DNA of 64,000 nt from Moraxella canis (GTDB lineage Bacteria; Pseudomonadota; Gammaproteobacteria; Pseudomonadales; Moraxellaceae), in contig NZ_MUXT01000008.1 of NCBI RefSeq assembly GCF_002014965.1, positions 86,753 to 150,752 of the forward strand, in the 5' to 3' direction. The position numbers and the translations under genes are program-made. A model generated the notes under the pieces. That model made no database searches and was not told the origin of the DNA. It was given only the letters and a program-made list of their open reading frames with translations. Positions 9,570-19,166 of the stretch are shown here, piece after piece; position 1 is the stretch's first letter, and every line of letters starts with the position of its first letter.

Positions 9570-10793
9570 TCAGTAATTATATTCAGGTGTATTTAAAACT
9601 TCTAAAATATGTGCTTTATAAGGTCTTAGCGTCGGTAAAATGTCGTTTACGATCAAATCCTTACGATAACCTAGTAATTCTGGCGGTAACTCTTCGACCG
9701 AGCCATCATAAGCAATCAAGAGCAATAAGTCATTCATCCAACGATTTTTTAATAATAAATTGGAGGGAATGTGATGGCTTTGACTGTAAGTATTAATCAC
9801 ATCATTTAAGTCGTTCTTAAAAGGCTTGGCTTTACTGTGATAAGTCGGCGGTGGCAACGGTGGCAGTGCGTCTTCATTGGCGCTTTTGACTTGGCTGATA
9901 ATACGCACGATTTCATCGCCATAGCGCCTTAATACAGCTCGGTTAATGGTCGTGCGAGCCAAAAGCTTGATACTATCAGGCATCTCTTGAACAATTTCTC
10001 TGAGTGCTTGTTTACCGATAATAAAGCTTCTAGGCTCATTGGTTGCTCGTGCCAAAGCTTCGCGCCAGATGGTCAGCTGCTGAAGCACACCCAATTGACG
10101 GCGATTATAAATCGGCGCTAATAAGTCTAAATACAATGTCTCATCAGGCTGATTTTGAATGGCGTGTAATTCACGAGCATAGTGGCGACTGTCTTCGATG
10201 ACGCACTCTAGGATTTTACGATTGCTTAGCTCTGCCTTGACGGCTTCATACAGTTTAAGCAGGTAGCGCACGTCATTGGCAGCATAAGTTTCTTGTTCAT
10301 GAGACAAGGGGCGAGCCAACCAATTTGATTGACTTTCGCCTTTGTCAATCTCAATGCCCAATATCTCATTGATGGCTTGACTATAGCCGGCTTGCAATTT
10401 ACCTGATAAATACGCCACACCAATTTGCACATCAAACACATTGGTCAGTGGCGGACATTTAGCAAGTAAATAAAAAATCCCCAAATCTTCACCACAGGCG
10501 TACCACACCATTGTCGGCACTTCAGCAAGCGCTTGCCAAAATTCAGTCAAATCAAGCTTAGGCGCATCAATCAAATAAATTGCGCTACCAGTATTGATTT
10601 GTATCAGTGCCAAAATTGGATAGTAGGTGGTTCGTTTGATAAATTCGGTATCGAGCGCCACCACATCGCTATCATCAATCTCATCGATCAAAGCGTATAA
10701 TTCATCATCAGTGCGCACCCATAGCGTGGGTAAATCATCACAAGCCTTTTGATCGATTGTAAATTTTGGGAACTCAAAAGTTGGTGTCGTCAT
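9570..10793 (-). CDS. rnd: Ribonuclease D
   Basis: A 407-residue 3'-5' exoribonuclease for tRNA and other stable RNA processing. The DEDD exonuclease domain opens with DTEFIKRTTYYP (Asp48, Glu50). ANDVRYLLKLYE carries the DEDDy Tyr. One or two HRDC-like helical domains follow (REALARATNEPRSFIIG). Length is slightly above E. coli RNase D (375). It starts 8 bp after recR stops, so the two are co-transcribed. Confidence 0.93.
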   Translation of the reverse strand: MTTPTFEFPKFTIDQKACDDLPTLWVRTDDELYALIDEIDDSDVVALDTEFIKRTTYYPILALIQINTGSAIYLIDAPKLDLTEFWQALAEVPTMVWYACGEDLGIFYLLAKCPPLTNVFDVQIGVAYLSGKLQAGYSQAINEILGIEIDKGESQSNWLARPLSHEQETYAANDVRYLLKLYEAVKAELSNRKILECVIEDSRHYARELHAIQNQPDETLYLDLLAPIYNRRQLGVLQQLTIWREALARATNEPRSFIIGKQALREIVQEMPDSIKLLARTTINRAVLRRYGDEIVRIISQVKSANEDALPPLPPPTYHSKAKPFKNDLNDVINTYSQSHHIPSNLLLKNRWMNDLLLLIAYDGSVEELPPELLGYRKDLIVNDILPTLRPYKAHILEVLNTPEYNY

Positions 10794-10801
10794 AATTGTA
10801 A

Positions 10802-11395
10802 TTATATATTGCCGCGATTTTGTAGCGCTTGATGAAGGGTGATGCTATCCACATATTCAAGTTCACCGCCCATAGGGATGCCCTGAGCAAGACGGGTGAT
10901 CTTGGGCGCATGGGTACGGATGGCATCATGAATAAAAAAAGCGGTCGTTTGACCTTCAACTGTGGCGCCAGTGGCTAAGATGACTTCATGAATCGGCTCA
11001 TGTCTGATGCGATGAACCAATTGATCAATGTGCAAATCACTGGCATTGATGCCATCGATGGGCGATAAATGCCCGCCTAATACAAAATATTTACCACGAT
11101 AAGCGCCGCTTTGCTCAATTGCCATCACATCTGAGGCACTCTCAACGACACATAGCAGCCCATCATCACGACGGGCATCTGTACAGATGGGACAAATCTC
11201 ATCGTCACTAAAGGAGTGGCAATGGGAACATTCTTTGATGTCGTGCATGGCAGTCTCAAGTGCCGCCGCCAAAGATAGCCCTTGAGTGCGTTTTTTTGTC
11301 AAAAGCTGTAGCGCCATACGCTGCGCGGATTTTTGTCCCACGCTGGGCAGCACTTGCAGCTCTTTGATGAGCTTGTCTAGCTTTGGGGTCAGCAT
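10802..11395 (-). CDS. recR: Recombination mediator RecR
   Basis: A 197-residue component of the RecFOR pathway that helps load RecA at gaps. Residues 1-53 form the HhH region ([17 protein letters not shown]), the zinc finger is Cys56, Cys59, Cys68, Cys71, and the Toprim domain carries [18 protein letters not shown]. The gene abuts ybaB without a gap. The usual dnaX partner upstream of ybaB-recR is absent here. Confidence 0.96.
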   Translation of the reverse strand: MLTPKLDKLIKELQVLPSVGQKSAQRMALQLLTKKRTQGLSLAAALETAMHDIKECSHCHSFSDDEICPICTDARRDDGLLCVVESASDVMAIEQSGAYRGKYFVLGGHLSPIDGINASDLHIDQLVHRIRHEPIHEVILATGATVEGQTTAFFIHDAIRTHAPKITRLAQGIPMGGELEYVDSITLHQALQNRGNI

Positions 11396-11728
11396 TTAGC
11401 CAAACAAGCCTTTCATGCTAGGTGGTAGACCCATGCCAGTTGTGGCGCCAGCCATCACTTCTTCATACAGCTCGTCTGCTTGACGCACAGCATCATTGAT
11501 CGCTGCAGCTACCAAATCTTCTATCATATCAGGCTCATCATCCATAAGACTTGGATCAATGGATAAGCGCTTAACCACATGGCGACCTGTCATGGTAACT
11601 TTGACCAAGCCATTGCCTGCTTCGCCTTGTACTTCTTTGGTTGCAAGGCTTGCTTTGGCAGCTTCGACATTTTTCTCAACTTGTTTTTGCATGGCTTGGG
11701 CTTGCTGCATTAATGCTTGAATATTCAT
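11396..11728 (-). CDS. ybaB: Nucleoid-associated protein YbaB/EbfC
   Basis: A 110-residue small DNA-binding dimer of the YbaB family. The start [20 protein letters not shown] is characteristic, followed by the beta region [25 protein letters not shown] lies 7 bases before the ATG at 11728; an upstream reading to 11806 is not used because it encodes no family sequence. The next base after its stop region is the recR start. The gap upstream to nrdA holds the nrdA terminator and this gene's promoter region. Confidence 0.94.
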   Translation of the reverse strand: MNIQALMQQAQAMQKQVEKNVEAAKASLATKEVQGEAGNGLVKVTMTGRHVVKRLSIDPSLMDDEPDMIEDLVAAAINDAVRQADELYEEVMAGATTGMGLPPSMKGLFG

Positions 11729-11854
11729 GGGCAATCTTCCTAATGATATAAATAATTGACACATTATAGCATATAATCTGAGCGATAAAAATGCAAGAAA
11801 ATCCAAACTCGCTGATCAATGACTGGGTGATATGTCATGCTACACACAATAAAC

Positions 11855-11885
11855 TTAGCCCAACTTGTCAAACAAATTGGGCTAA
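11855..11885. terminator. Hairpin terminator after nrdA
   Basis: A 9-bp perfect stem (11855-11863 with 11877-11885), extendable past one mismatch by three more pairs to leave a 5-base loop. It begins 3 bases after the nrdA stop. The trailing T-run is weak, so termination efficiency is uncertain. Confidence 0.6.
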
Positions 11886-11888
11886 CTC

Positions 11889-14165
11889 TCAAAGCTTACA
11901 CGCACCACCTGCACAACCATCATCCAAGTCACCTTGGGCATCGTCGGCGCCATCACGAGTATTATGATAATACAAGGTTTTGACACCAAATTTATAGGCA
12001 GTTAGCAGGTCTTGGATCAATACTTTCATCGGTACTTTGCCACCTTCAAACTTGGTCGGATCATAATTGGTATTGGCAGAGATGGACTGATCAATGAATT
12101 TTTGCATAATCCCAACCAAGCGCAGATAGCCATTATTATCAGGGATGTTCCAAAGCAGTTCATATTGACTTGCCAAACGCTCAATCTCAGGAACCACCTG
12201 CTTTAAAATACCGTCTTTAGAAGCTTTGACTGATACCAAACCACGCGGCGGCTCAATGCCATTGGTGGCATTGGCAATCTGAGAGCTTGTCTCTGATGGC
12301 ATCAAGGCGGACAAGGTGGAGTTGCGCAAACCGTGGGCTTGGATGTCCGCGCGCAGACTCTCCCAATCCAGATGTAGCGGCTCGGTGCAGATGCTGTCCA
12401 AATCCTTTTTATAGGTATCAATGGGCAAAATGCCTTGGCTGTAGGTGGTTTGATCAAACCAAGGGCAAGCACCTTGCTCTTTGGCAAGCTTATTTGATGC
12501 TTTGAGCAAATAATATTGAAGTGCTTCAAAAGTGCGGTGGGTCAAACCAAGCGCCGCCGCATCGGAGTAACGCGTTCCATTTTTTGCCAAATAATAAGCA
12601 TAATTAATCACACCCACACCCAAAGTGCGACGATTCATACTGCCTTTTTTGGCGGCGATGACAGGGTAGTCTTGATAATCAAGCAGCGCATCAAGCGCAC
12701 GCACGATCAGCTCAGCAGGCTCTTCGATATCAGATAATTCTTCGATCTTACCCAAATTAATCGCTGATAAAGTACACAGGGCGATCTCGCCTTTTTCATC
12801 ATTGATGTTATCCAAAGGCGCTGTCGGTAGGGCAATTTCCATACATAAATTAGATTGGCGAATCGGTGCGACCGTCGGATCAAAGGGGCTGTGTGTGTTA
12901 CAGTGATCGACATTTTGGATATAAATACGACCCGTGCTTGCTCTTTCTTGCAGCATTAGGCTGAACAAATCACGGGCAGGCACTTTACGCTTGCGAATGC
13001 TCTCATCGGCTTCATATTGCGTATATAAACGCTCAAAAGTTTCTTGATCAGCAAAGAATGCTTCATAAAGCCCTGGTACATCTGAAGGTGAAAATAAAGT
13101 AATGTCAGTGCCTTTAATTAATCTGGCATACATTGTCTTATTAATCTGTACCCCATAATCCATGTGGCGTACTCGGTTGTCTTCGACACCACGGTTGTTT
13201 TTTAGCACCAATAGGCTTTCAACTTCCAGATGCCAAATTGGATAAAATAAAGTCGCTGCACCGCCACGAACGCCGCCTTGAGAGCATGATTTAACAGCGG
13301 CTTGGAACATTTTGAAAAATGGAATGCAGCCGGTGTGCTGAGCTTCGCCGCCACGAATTGGGCTACCAAGCGCACGGATGGCGCCAGCATTGATCCCAAT
13401 GCCAGCACGCTGTGAGACATAGCGCACGATGGCAGACGTGGTGGCATTGATGCTATCAAGATTATCACCGCATTCAATCAAAACGCATGAACTAAACTGA
13501 CGTGTCGGCGTACGCACGCCAGACATGATCGGTGTGGGTAGCGAGATATAAAAATTTGATGTGGCATCATAAAACCGCTTAACATAGTCAAGACGCTCAG
13601 CCTGATCGTAGCCCGCAAATAAACACATACCAACCAACATATATAAAAATTGAGGGCTTTCGTAAACGCGTTTGGTGACACGATCTTGCACCAAATATTT
13701 ACCCATCATCTGCTCAACGGCAGCATAGGCTAGGTTCATGTCACGGCTATGGTCAATGTAATCGTGCAGCTCGTTAAACTCATCAATGCTATAATCTGCC
13801 AAAATGTGCTTATCATATTTACCTTGTTCGGTGAGATGCTTAACATGAGCATAAAGATGTGGTGGCTCAAACTCCCCATAAGCAATCTTGCGCAGATGGA
13901 AAATCGCAAGACGCGCTGCCAAATATTGATAATCTGGTGTCTCCACCGAGATCAAATCGGCAGCCGCTTTGATGATGGTTTCGTGAATATCACGCGTACG
14001 AATCCCGTCATAAAACTGAATATGAGACTTTAGCTCAACTTGAGAAACTGACACATTGTCCAAGCCTTCAGATGCCCAAGTAATGACTCGGTGAATCTTA
14101 TCAAGATCAATGGGCTCAAGGCGACCATCTCTCTTGGTGACTTTAATTTGATCAATATGTGTCAT
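11889..14165 (-). CDS. nrdA: Class Ia ribonucleotide reductase, alpha subunit
   Basis: Large catalytic subunit reducing ribonucleoside diphosphates; 758 residues against 761 in E. coli. It has an N-terminal ATP-cone (VTKRDGRLEPIDLDKI), the redox Cys in RQFSSCVLIECGDN, the thiyl-radical Cys in QSNLCMEIALPT, its partner in LCTLSAINLG, and the C-terminal thioredoxin-reducible pair in GCAGGACKL. The start at 14165 has GGAG 5 bases upstream; a longer frame to 14255 is rejected. nrdB, normally next to nrdA, is not in the window. The promoter is covered by two NrdR boxes. Confidence 0.97.
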   Translation of the reverse strand: MTHIDQIKVTKRDGRLEPIDLDKIHRVITWASEGLDNVSVSQVELKSHIQFYDGIRTRDIHETIIKAAADLISVETPDYQYLAARLAIFHLRKIAYGEFEPPHLYAHVKHLTEQGKYDKHILADYSIDEFNELHDYIDHSRDMNLAYAAVEQMMGKYLVQDRVTKRVYESPQFLYMLVGMCLFAGYDQAERLDYVKRFYDATSNFYISLPTPIMSGVRTPTRQFSSCVLIECGDNLDSINATTSAIVRYVSQRAGIGINAGAIRALGSPIRGGEAQHTGCIPFFKMFQAAVKSCSQGGVRGGAATLFYPIWHLEVESLLVLKNNRGVEDNRVRHMDYGVQINKTMYARLIKGTDITLFSPSDVPGLYEAFFADQETFERLYTQYEADESIRKRKVPARDLFSLMLQERASTGRIYIQNVDHCNTHSPFDPTVAPIRQSNLCMEIALPTAPLDNINDEKGEIALCTLSAINLGKIEELSDIEEPAELIVRALDALLDYQDYPVIAAKKGSMNRRTLGVGVINYAYYLAKNGTRYSDAAALGLTHRTFEALQYYLLKASNKLAKEQGACPWFDQTTYSQGILPIDTYKKDLDSICTEPLHLDWESLRADIQAHGLRNSTLSALMPSETSSQIANATNGIEPPRGLVSVKASKDGILKQVVPEIERLASQYELLWNIPDNNGYLRLVGIMQKFIDQSISANTNYDPTKFEGGKVPMKVLIQDLLTAYKFGVKTLYYHNTRDGADDAQGDLDDGCAGGACKL

Positions 14166-14285
14166 TATTGCTCCAAAGTTCTTTATGCAGTTTTGCCAAG
14201 TGGATTTTTGGCATATACACTCAATGTCGTGAGAAAATGAGTGAGTATAGTCCAATAAAGCTTATCAGCTGTTTTGGCAGGTTAT

Positions 14286-14333
14286 ACACTATATCTAGTG
14301 TGTGGATGGTTGTGAGGCAACAATATAGCCTAT
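14286..14333 (-). promoter_or_regulatory. nrdA promoter with paired NrdR boxes
   Basis: Box 1 (14286-14301, ACACTATATCTAGTGT) is a near-perfect match to the NrdR palindrome. Box 2 (14318-14333) is degenerate but keeps CAATATA. The boxes are 32 bp apart start to start, the helical spacing known for NrdR. A minus-strand promoter fits between them: TTGCCT at 14315-14320 and TAGATA at 14292-14297, spacer 17 bp. Box 1 thus covers the -10 and box 2 overlaps the -35. The rest of the 14166-14628 gap is AT-rich with no gene. Confidence 0.8.
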
Positions 14334-14574
14334 TTTTTGTTAAAATAAAAGATTGATTATTTAAAAAATTTGTGATCCAAAATGGCTGTTCTTGTATAAT
14401 ACTAGGCAAATCAAAGCGTTGCTTCATAAAAGCGCTGTCAACTTTTTTGTAAACGAATCATGAATAATTTTTATGATAAATTTTATAAAAATAACAATGT
14501 TTATAAATCAGTTTATTCAAATGGCTTTGTCATAAAATCATCATAAATGTGTGCTAATGAAAAAATTAAAACAC

Positions 14575-14599
14575 AAAAAAGCCGCCCAATGGCAGCTTT
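14575..14599 (-). terminator. Terminator after rluB
   Basis: On the minus strand a 9-bp stem (one G-T pair) with a 4-base loop is followed by TTTTTT. It lies 30 bp beyond the rluB stop. Confidence 0.8.
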
Positions 14600-14628
14600 A
14601 TGTTTTATCGATCATTTAGAATAACTAA

Positions 14629-15582
14629 TTAAATTTGCGTAAATTTAGCAGTTTTTAGATTTGGGGTGCGTTTTTTACGCTCTTCACGGCGCTCATTAGC
14701 TTCATGCTTTTGGCGGCGGACTTCGCGAGATTTTAAAGGTTTTTTATGAATACGCGCCTGCTTTTCTTTGGCGGCAGTATTTAAGCCAGTGCCTTGGCGC
14801 TGACGCAGACCTACAGACTCAACAAGTTTGCCAATATCTTTGGCGTCAAGCTCAATAAAACGACCTGTGCGCAGCTCTTTAGGCAAGATGACCGTACTGT
14901 ATCTGGTGCGAATCAGGCGAGATACTTTTAGCTCTTGGCTTTCAAACATCCGGCGAACTTCGCGCTTACGACCTTCTTTGATGGTGACATGATACCATTT
15001 ATTGACGCCGGTACCGCCGCCTTCTTTGATGTCGTCAAATTTAGCCATGCCATCTTCAAGCGCCACGCCTTGAGTTAGCTGACTGGCAATTTGTGGTGTG
15101 ACTTCGCCCAGCACTCGTACCGCATATTCTCTGACCACTTCATTTGAAGGATGCATCAAGCGATGCGCAAGCTCTCCATCATTGGTGAATAGCAGCAGGC
15201 CTGATGAATTGATATCTAAGCGACCCACCATCACCCAGCGATCACCGGTAAGCTTAGGCAGACGATCAAATACAGTAGGGCGACCTTCAGGATCAGACGC
15301 TGAACAAATCTCGCCTTCAGGCTTATAATAGGCAATGACGCGGCGGCGTTTTTCACGCTCGGCTTTTAGGCGTATCAGGCGGCCATCGATGCGTATCTCA
15401 TCAGTTAGGACAGCTCTATCGCCCAATGTGGCAACTTTGCCATTGATTGAGATACGGCCAGCTTTGATGACTTCTTCAAGTCCTCGGCGTGAGCCCAGAC
15501 CCATTCTGGCGAGTAATTTTTGTAGTTTTTCACCCACAGGCTTTTCAAGCTTAGCTTCGGTTTGTATGGTTGGGTTATTCAT
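14629..15582 (-). CDS. rluB: 23S rRNA pseudouridine synthase (RluB-like)
   Basis: A 317-residue RsuA-family pseudouridine synthase. An N-terminal S4 RNA-binding domain (LQKLLARMGLGSRRGLEEVI) is followed by the catalytic motif GRLDINSSGLLLFTNDGELA with the nucleophilic Asp. REVRRMFESQELKVSRLIR resembles the RluB/RluE/RsuA C-terminal signature. A very basic tail follows. RluB modifies U2605 in 23S rRNA; the RluB assignment over RluE or RsuA rests on length, tail and linkage to scpAB, which is a common neighbourhood for rluB. Confidence 0.9.
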   Translation of the reverse strand: MNNPTIQTEAKLEKPVGEKLQKLLARMGLGSRRGLEEVIKAGRISINGKVATLGDRAVLTDEIRIDGRLIRLKAEREKRRRVIAYYKPEGEICSASDPEGRPTVFDRLPKLTGDRWVMVGRLDINSSGLLLFTNDGELAHRLMHPSNEVVREYAVRVLGEVTPQIASQLTQGVALEDGMAKFDDIKEGGGTGVNKWYHVTIKEGRKREVRRMFESQELKVSRLIRTRYSTVILPKELRTGRFIELDAKDIGKLVESVGLRQRQGTGLNTAAKEKQARIHKKPLKSREVRRQKHEANERREERKKRTPNLKTAKFTQI

Positions 15583-15760
15583 AAAAAATTCCAGAAAATT
15601 GGTTATAACATTATCTCAATGTGAAATATAATCGGTTCAATGATCGATGAACCTAAGTAAAGTTGCCCATTTAAGACGATTTGATTACCAGCTCGATAAA
15701 TCGGCTAGCAAACATACCATCATACGTGATTTATCTCATTTTGACAAGTTAATTATCAAT

Positions 15761-16327
15761 TTATTGTCTGACTTTTAGGCGCTCAAGGTCAGGCAGCGGC
15801 GGCAGCTCATCTAAGCTATTAAGCCCAAACGCATCTAAAAATGCCTGCGTGGTATGCAATAGTGCAGGGCGCCCCAAAGTGTCCTTATGCCCATTTTCAA
15901 TAATCCAGCCTTTATCAAATAATTGACGCAAAATATTGCTAGAGACTGTGACGCCCCGCACCTGTTCGATGTCTGAACGAGTGACCGGTTGCCTATAAGC
16001 AATCACGCTCAAGGTTTCAAGCAGGGCTTGACTTAAGTTTTCTAGCCGCTCAGGGAAAACCTGCTGGATCAGGCTGCTATAGCTGTCTTTAATTTGCAAG
16101 CGATAGCCGCTGGCGGTCTGATTGAGTGTCAGCACGCCATGAGACAGCCGCTCTTGAAGGATAGCCAGAGCATCTTTGAGCTCACTACTATCAATCATAA
16201 GATGCTTTTTTAGGTCATTATCAGTCAGTGGTGTCTCACTGGCATGCAAAAGCACCTCAATATAGCGGCTGAATGTTTCGGCTTGCTTATGTGTTTGCAA
16301 AAATTCTGAAGAAGTATTTTGGGTCAT
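15761..16327 (-). CDS. scpB: Segregation and condensation protein B
   Basis: A 188-residue winged-helix accessory subunit of the SMC complex. The motif ALLETLSVIAYRQPVTRSDIEQVRGV is diagnostic, followed by ILRQLFDKGWI and GRPALLHTTQAFLDAFGL. It acts with ScpA in chromosome condensation. It starts 26 bp after scpA ends. rluB follows after 178 bp that hold no gene I can see. Confidence 0.95.
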   Translation of the reverse strand: MTQNTSSEFLQTHKQAETFSRYIEVLLHASETPLTDNDLKKHLMIDSSELKDALAILQERLSHGVLTLNQTASGYRLQIKDSYSSLIQQVFPERLENLSQALLETLSVIAYRQPVTRSDIEQVRGVTVSSNILRQLFDKGWIIENGHKDTLGRPALLHTTQAFLDAFGLNSLDELPPLPDLERLKVRQ

Positions 16328-16353
16328 AAAGAGTCATATGATGGTGGTGACAG

Positions 16354-17229
16354 TTAGTGTAGCCAATGCAGCTTTTGCTCAGCCAAATTCTGTCCGTGAT
16401 TGAATATTTCGGGTGTAGATTTTGGATTGGTGGTCGAAGCTTTGGTATGATCATTTAACTCAGATTCATCAAACCCAATTAAGCCGCGCTTAATCAGCTC
16501 AAGCACAGCGACAAAACTCACCACAATGCCAATTTTACCTTGAGATTTGTCAATCAGTTCGGCAAACGTGCTCACGCCTTTTTCGCTCATCAGTCGTGTG
16601 ATGCTCGCGATACGCTGAGGCAATGGCACGCTGTCTGCTTGAACGGTATGAGCGGCGGTTTCGGGACGGATTTGCATATTGACCAAGCTGTTTACCAAAA
16701 TTTCAGGCGAATAATTGGGTAGCTGTTTTTGCATGGCTTCAGGACTTGGCATGCTGGCAAATGCCAAAAAAACATCTCTTTCAAGTCGAAGTAGGCGATC
16801 AATGCGCTGAGCGGCTTCTTTGATTTGTGCATATTCCTCAAGCCTTTGAATCAGTCTGGCTTTTGGGCTGGCTTCTTCATCGCTAATCTCAGGCTGGGGC
16901 AGTAATAGCTCAGATTTGATGGCAATCAGCGTACTTGCCATCAATAAATAGTCGCCTGCCAGCTCAAAATATGCTTCATCCAAGTCATTGATATAGCTCA
17001 AATACTGCTCTGTGATGGGCAAAATCGCTGTCTCGGTCAAGTCAAAGTTATTTTTCTTAACCAAATATAATAAAAAGTCCAATGGTCCTGCAAACTGCTC
17101 AAGCCAAATGGCGAACGCTTGCGGTGGGATGTATAAATCCTCAGGCAAGCTCAAGACTTGCGTATCAAAAATTCTAACGCTTGACAGGCTTGGTGAATTG
17201 ACAGGATTTGCCTTAAGAGTATCGCTCAT
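16354..17229 (-). CDS. scpA: Segregation and condensation protein A
   Basis: A 291-residue kleisin that bridges SMC heads. The opening [19 protein letters not shown] and [12 protein letters not shown] are ScpA hallmarks, and [20 protein letters not shown] follows. The C-terminal winged helix includes [16 protein letters not shown]. Its ATG overlaps the trpS stop (4 bases), so translation is coupled to trpS. Confidence 0.95.
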   Translation of the reverse strand: MSDTLKANPVNSPSLSSVRIFDTQVLSLPEDLYIPPQAFAIWLEQFAGPLDFLLYLVKKNNFDLTETAILPITEQYLSYINDLDEAYFELAGDYLLMASTLIAIKSELLLPQPEISDEEASPKARLIQRLEEYAQIKEAAQRIDRLLRLERDVFLAFASMPSPEAMQKQLPNYSPEILVNSLVNMQIRPETAAHTVQADSVPLPQRIASITRLMSEKGVSTFAELIDKSQGKIGIVVSFVAVLELIKRGLIGFDESELNDHTKASTTNPKSTPEIFNHGQNLAEQKLHWLH

Positions 17230-18284
17230 TTTAGCTTAGCAAGGGGCTTGATGCCAATGGCGCGGCGAGTTTTGTCCAGCTGCTTTTGTGCCTGACGACG
17301 AGCCTTAGCGGCACCCATCTGCAAAATCTCTTCAAGCTCTTTTGGATTGTTCATAAGCTCTAAATAGCGAGCGCGATACGGGGCGATTTCGTCATTGATT
17401 TTATTAAATAAAATTTCTTTGGCTTCACCCCAACCTATCCCACGGCGATAATGCGCTGCCAGTGCGTCGATCTCTTCAGGTGTCCCAAAGGCTTTGTAAA
17501 TTTCAAAAATGGTGCAGTCATTTGGGTCTTTCGGCTCTTCGGGCGGCTGTGAATTGGTAACAATTTGCATGACGGCCTTTTTTAGTGCCTTTTCAGGATC
17601 GACTTGTGGATTACCATCGCCAAACAGCGGAATGGTATTACCGTAGCTTTTTGACATTTTTCGTCCATCCAAACCAGTCAGTAGCGGCGTATTGTCATCA
17701 ACAACCGCCAAAGGCTCGGTAAATAATGGCTTATATTTAAAATTAAATGTCCCAGCGATATCCCTTGCCATCTCGATATGCTGAATCTGATCCTTGCCCA
17801 CAGGAACATGCGTGGCATTAAACATCAAAATATCAGCCGCCATTAACACAGGGTAGCCAAACAGACCCATGCTGATCCCGTAGTCAGGATCGGTATCTTC
17901 TTTACTTAAATTGATATCAACTGCAGCTTTATAAGCATGAGCGCGGTTCATCAAACCCTTGGCGCATGAGCAGTTGAGCACCCATGCTAATTCAGGAATC
18001 TCAGGAATATCCGATTGGCGATAAAAGGTGACTTTTTCAGGATCAAGTCCACACGCAATCCAAGTCGCAGCAATGGCTCGTGTCGATCGATGAATCTCAT
18101 CAGGATCAAAGCATTTGATGATACCATGATAATCTGCCAAAAAGAAAAACGCATCACCCTCATGATTTTCAAAAGCTGTAGCGGCTGATGCGATCGCAGG
18201 ACGAATAGAGCCAACATAATTTCCCAAATGCGGAATACCTGTCGTCGTGATGCCTGTCAAAATACGTTTTTTGGTTTCGCTCAT
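17226..18284 (-). CDS. trpS: Tryptophanyl-tRNA synthetase
   Basis: A 352-residue class I aminoacyl-tRNA synthetase charging tRNA-Trp. The HIGH-like motif is in [12 protein letters not shown] and the KMSKS motif is in [25 protein letters not shown] contacts tryptophan/ATP in this family. It lies 50 bp after trpC and overlaps scpA, which places tRNA charging in the same transcriptional direction as tryptophan synthesis genes. Confidence 0.97.
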   Translation of the reverse strand: MSETKKRILTGITTTGIPHLGNYVGSIRPAIASAATAFENHEGDAFFFLADYHGIIKCFDPDEIHRSTRAIAATWIACGLDPEKVTFYRQSDIPEIPELAWVLNCSCAKGLMNRAHAYKAAVDINLSKEDTDPDYGISMGLFGYPVLMAADILMFNATHVPVGKDQIQHIEMARDIAGTFNFKYKPLFTEPLAVVDDNTPLLTGLDGRKMSKSYGNTIPLFGDGNPQVDPEKALKKAVMQIVTNSQPPEEPKDPNDCTIFEIYKAFGTPEEIDALAAHYRRGIGWGEAKEILFNKINDEIAPYRARYLELMNNPKELEEILQMGAAKARRQAQKQLDKTRRAIGIKPLAKLK

Positions 18285-18334
18285 AATTTTACTCTTATTT
18301 GATGCTTAAAATTAATAAAACTAATTAAAATATG

Positions 18335-19162
18335 TCAGATTGTCTTTAATAGATTAGCTAAGGCGTCGCCTGCGTCGCCTGTCTTCATAAACTGCTCACC
18401 GATCAAAAAATGGTGAATGTGATTTTTTTGCATCAAATGAATGTCGGCGGCGTCATTGATGCCACTTTCGCTGACAACAAGTGCGTCTTGTCCAAGTTCA
18501 TCAAACAGTCGCTGACAGAGGCCAATGCTATGTGCCAGATCGACTTCAAAAGTATTTAAGTCACGATTATTGATGCCATAAATGTTATGCGATGATTTGG
18601 GTAGCTTGAGCGCGCGAGTCAATTCTTCATCGGTGTGAATCTCAATCAGCACATCCAAACCCAAATCTATCGCTGTTTGATGCAGATGTAAAACGGTAGC
18701 ATCGTCCAAGCAAGCCATAATCAACAAAATGCAATCCGCGCCCATTGCAGCCGATTCAATAATTTGATATTCATCAACCATAAAATCTTTACGAAGTACA
18801 GGCAGGCTAACAGCATTACGGGCTTTGATCAGGTAGTCATCATGACCTTGAAAATAGTCGCGATCTGTCAGAACAGATAGGCAGGTGGCTTGGGCTTTTT
18901 GGTAGCCTTGCGCTGCTAAGATAGGATCAAAATTATGGCAAATAATACCTTTTGAGGGTGAGGCTTTTTTGATTTCAGCGATCACGCCAATATGACCTGC
19001 CTGGATATCCACTGCCTGCAGTGCTTTGGCAAATCCGCGCGGCTTATGCGCTTTGGCGAGGTGTAATAGCTCATCTGCAGATCGGCGGGCTGTGGCAGTT
19101 GCGATTTCTTGATGTTTGGTTGCAACTATTTTTTGTAAAATGCTTGGTGTATTTGTGGTCAT
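18335..19162 (-). CDS. trpC: Indole-3-glycerol phosphate synthase
   Basis: A (beta/alpha)8 barrel that closes the indole ring from CdRP. Motifs ILQKIVATKHQEIA, VIAEIKKASPSKG (catalytic Lys), PVLRKDFMVDEYQI, YGINNRDLNTFEVD and VVSESGIN are all in the right order. With the ATG at 19162 it has 275 residues, near the usual length for a monofunctional TrpC. An earlier ATG at 19198 would overlap trpD. It starts 4 bp after trpD. Confidence 0.96.
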   Translation of the reverse strand: MTTNTPSILQKIVATKHQEIATATARRSADELLHLAKAHKPRGFAKALQAVDIQAGHIGVIAEIKKASPSKGIICHNFDPILAAQGYQKAQATCLSVLTDRDYFQGHDDYLIKARNAVSLPVLRKDFMVDEYQIIESAAMGADCILLIMACLDDATVLHLHQTAIDLGLDVLIEIHTDEELTRALKLPKSSHNIYGINNRDLNTFEVDLAHSIGLCQRLFDELGQDALVVSESGINDAADIHLMQKNHIHHFLIGEQFMKTGDAGDALANLLKTI

Positions 19163-19166
19163 AATA

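Noticed and set aside
14166..14427. Small ORFs on both strands in the nrdA upstream region
   Set aside because: They overlap the NrdR boxes and promoter, have no ribosome-binding site and resemble no family.
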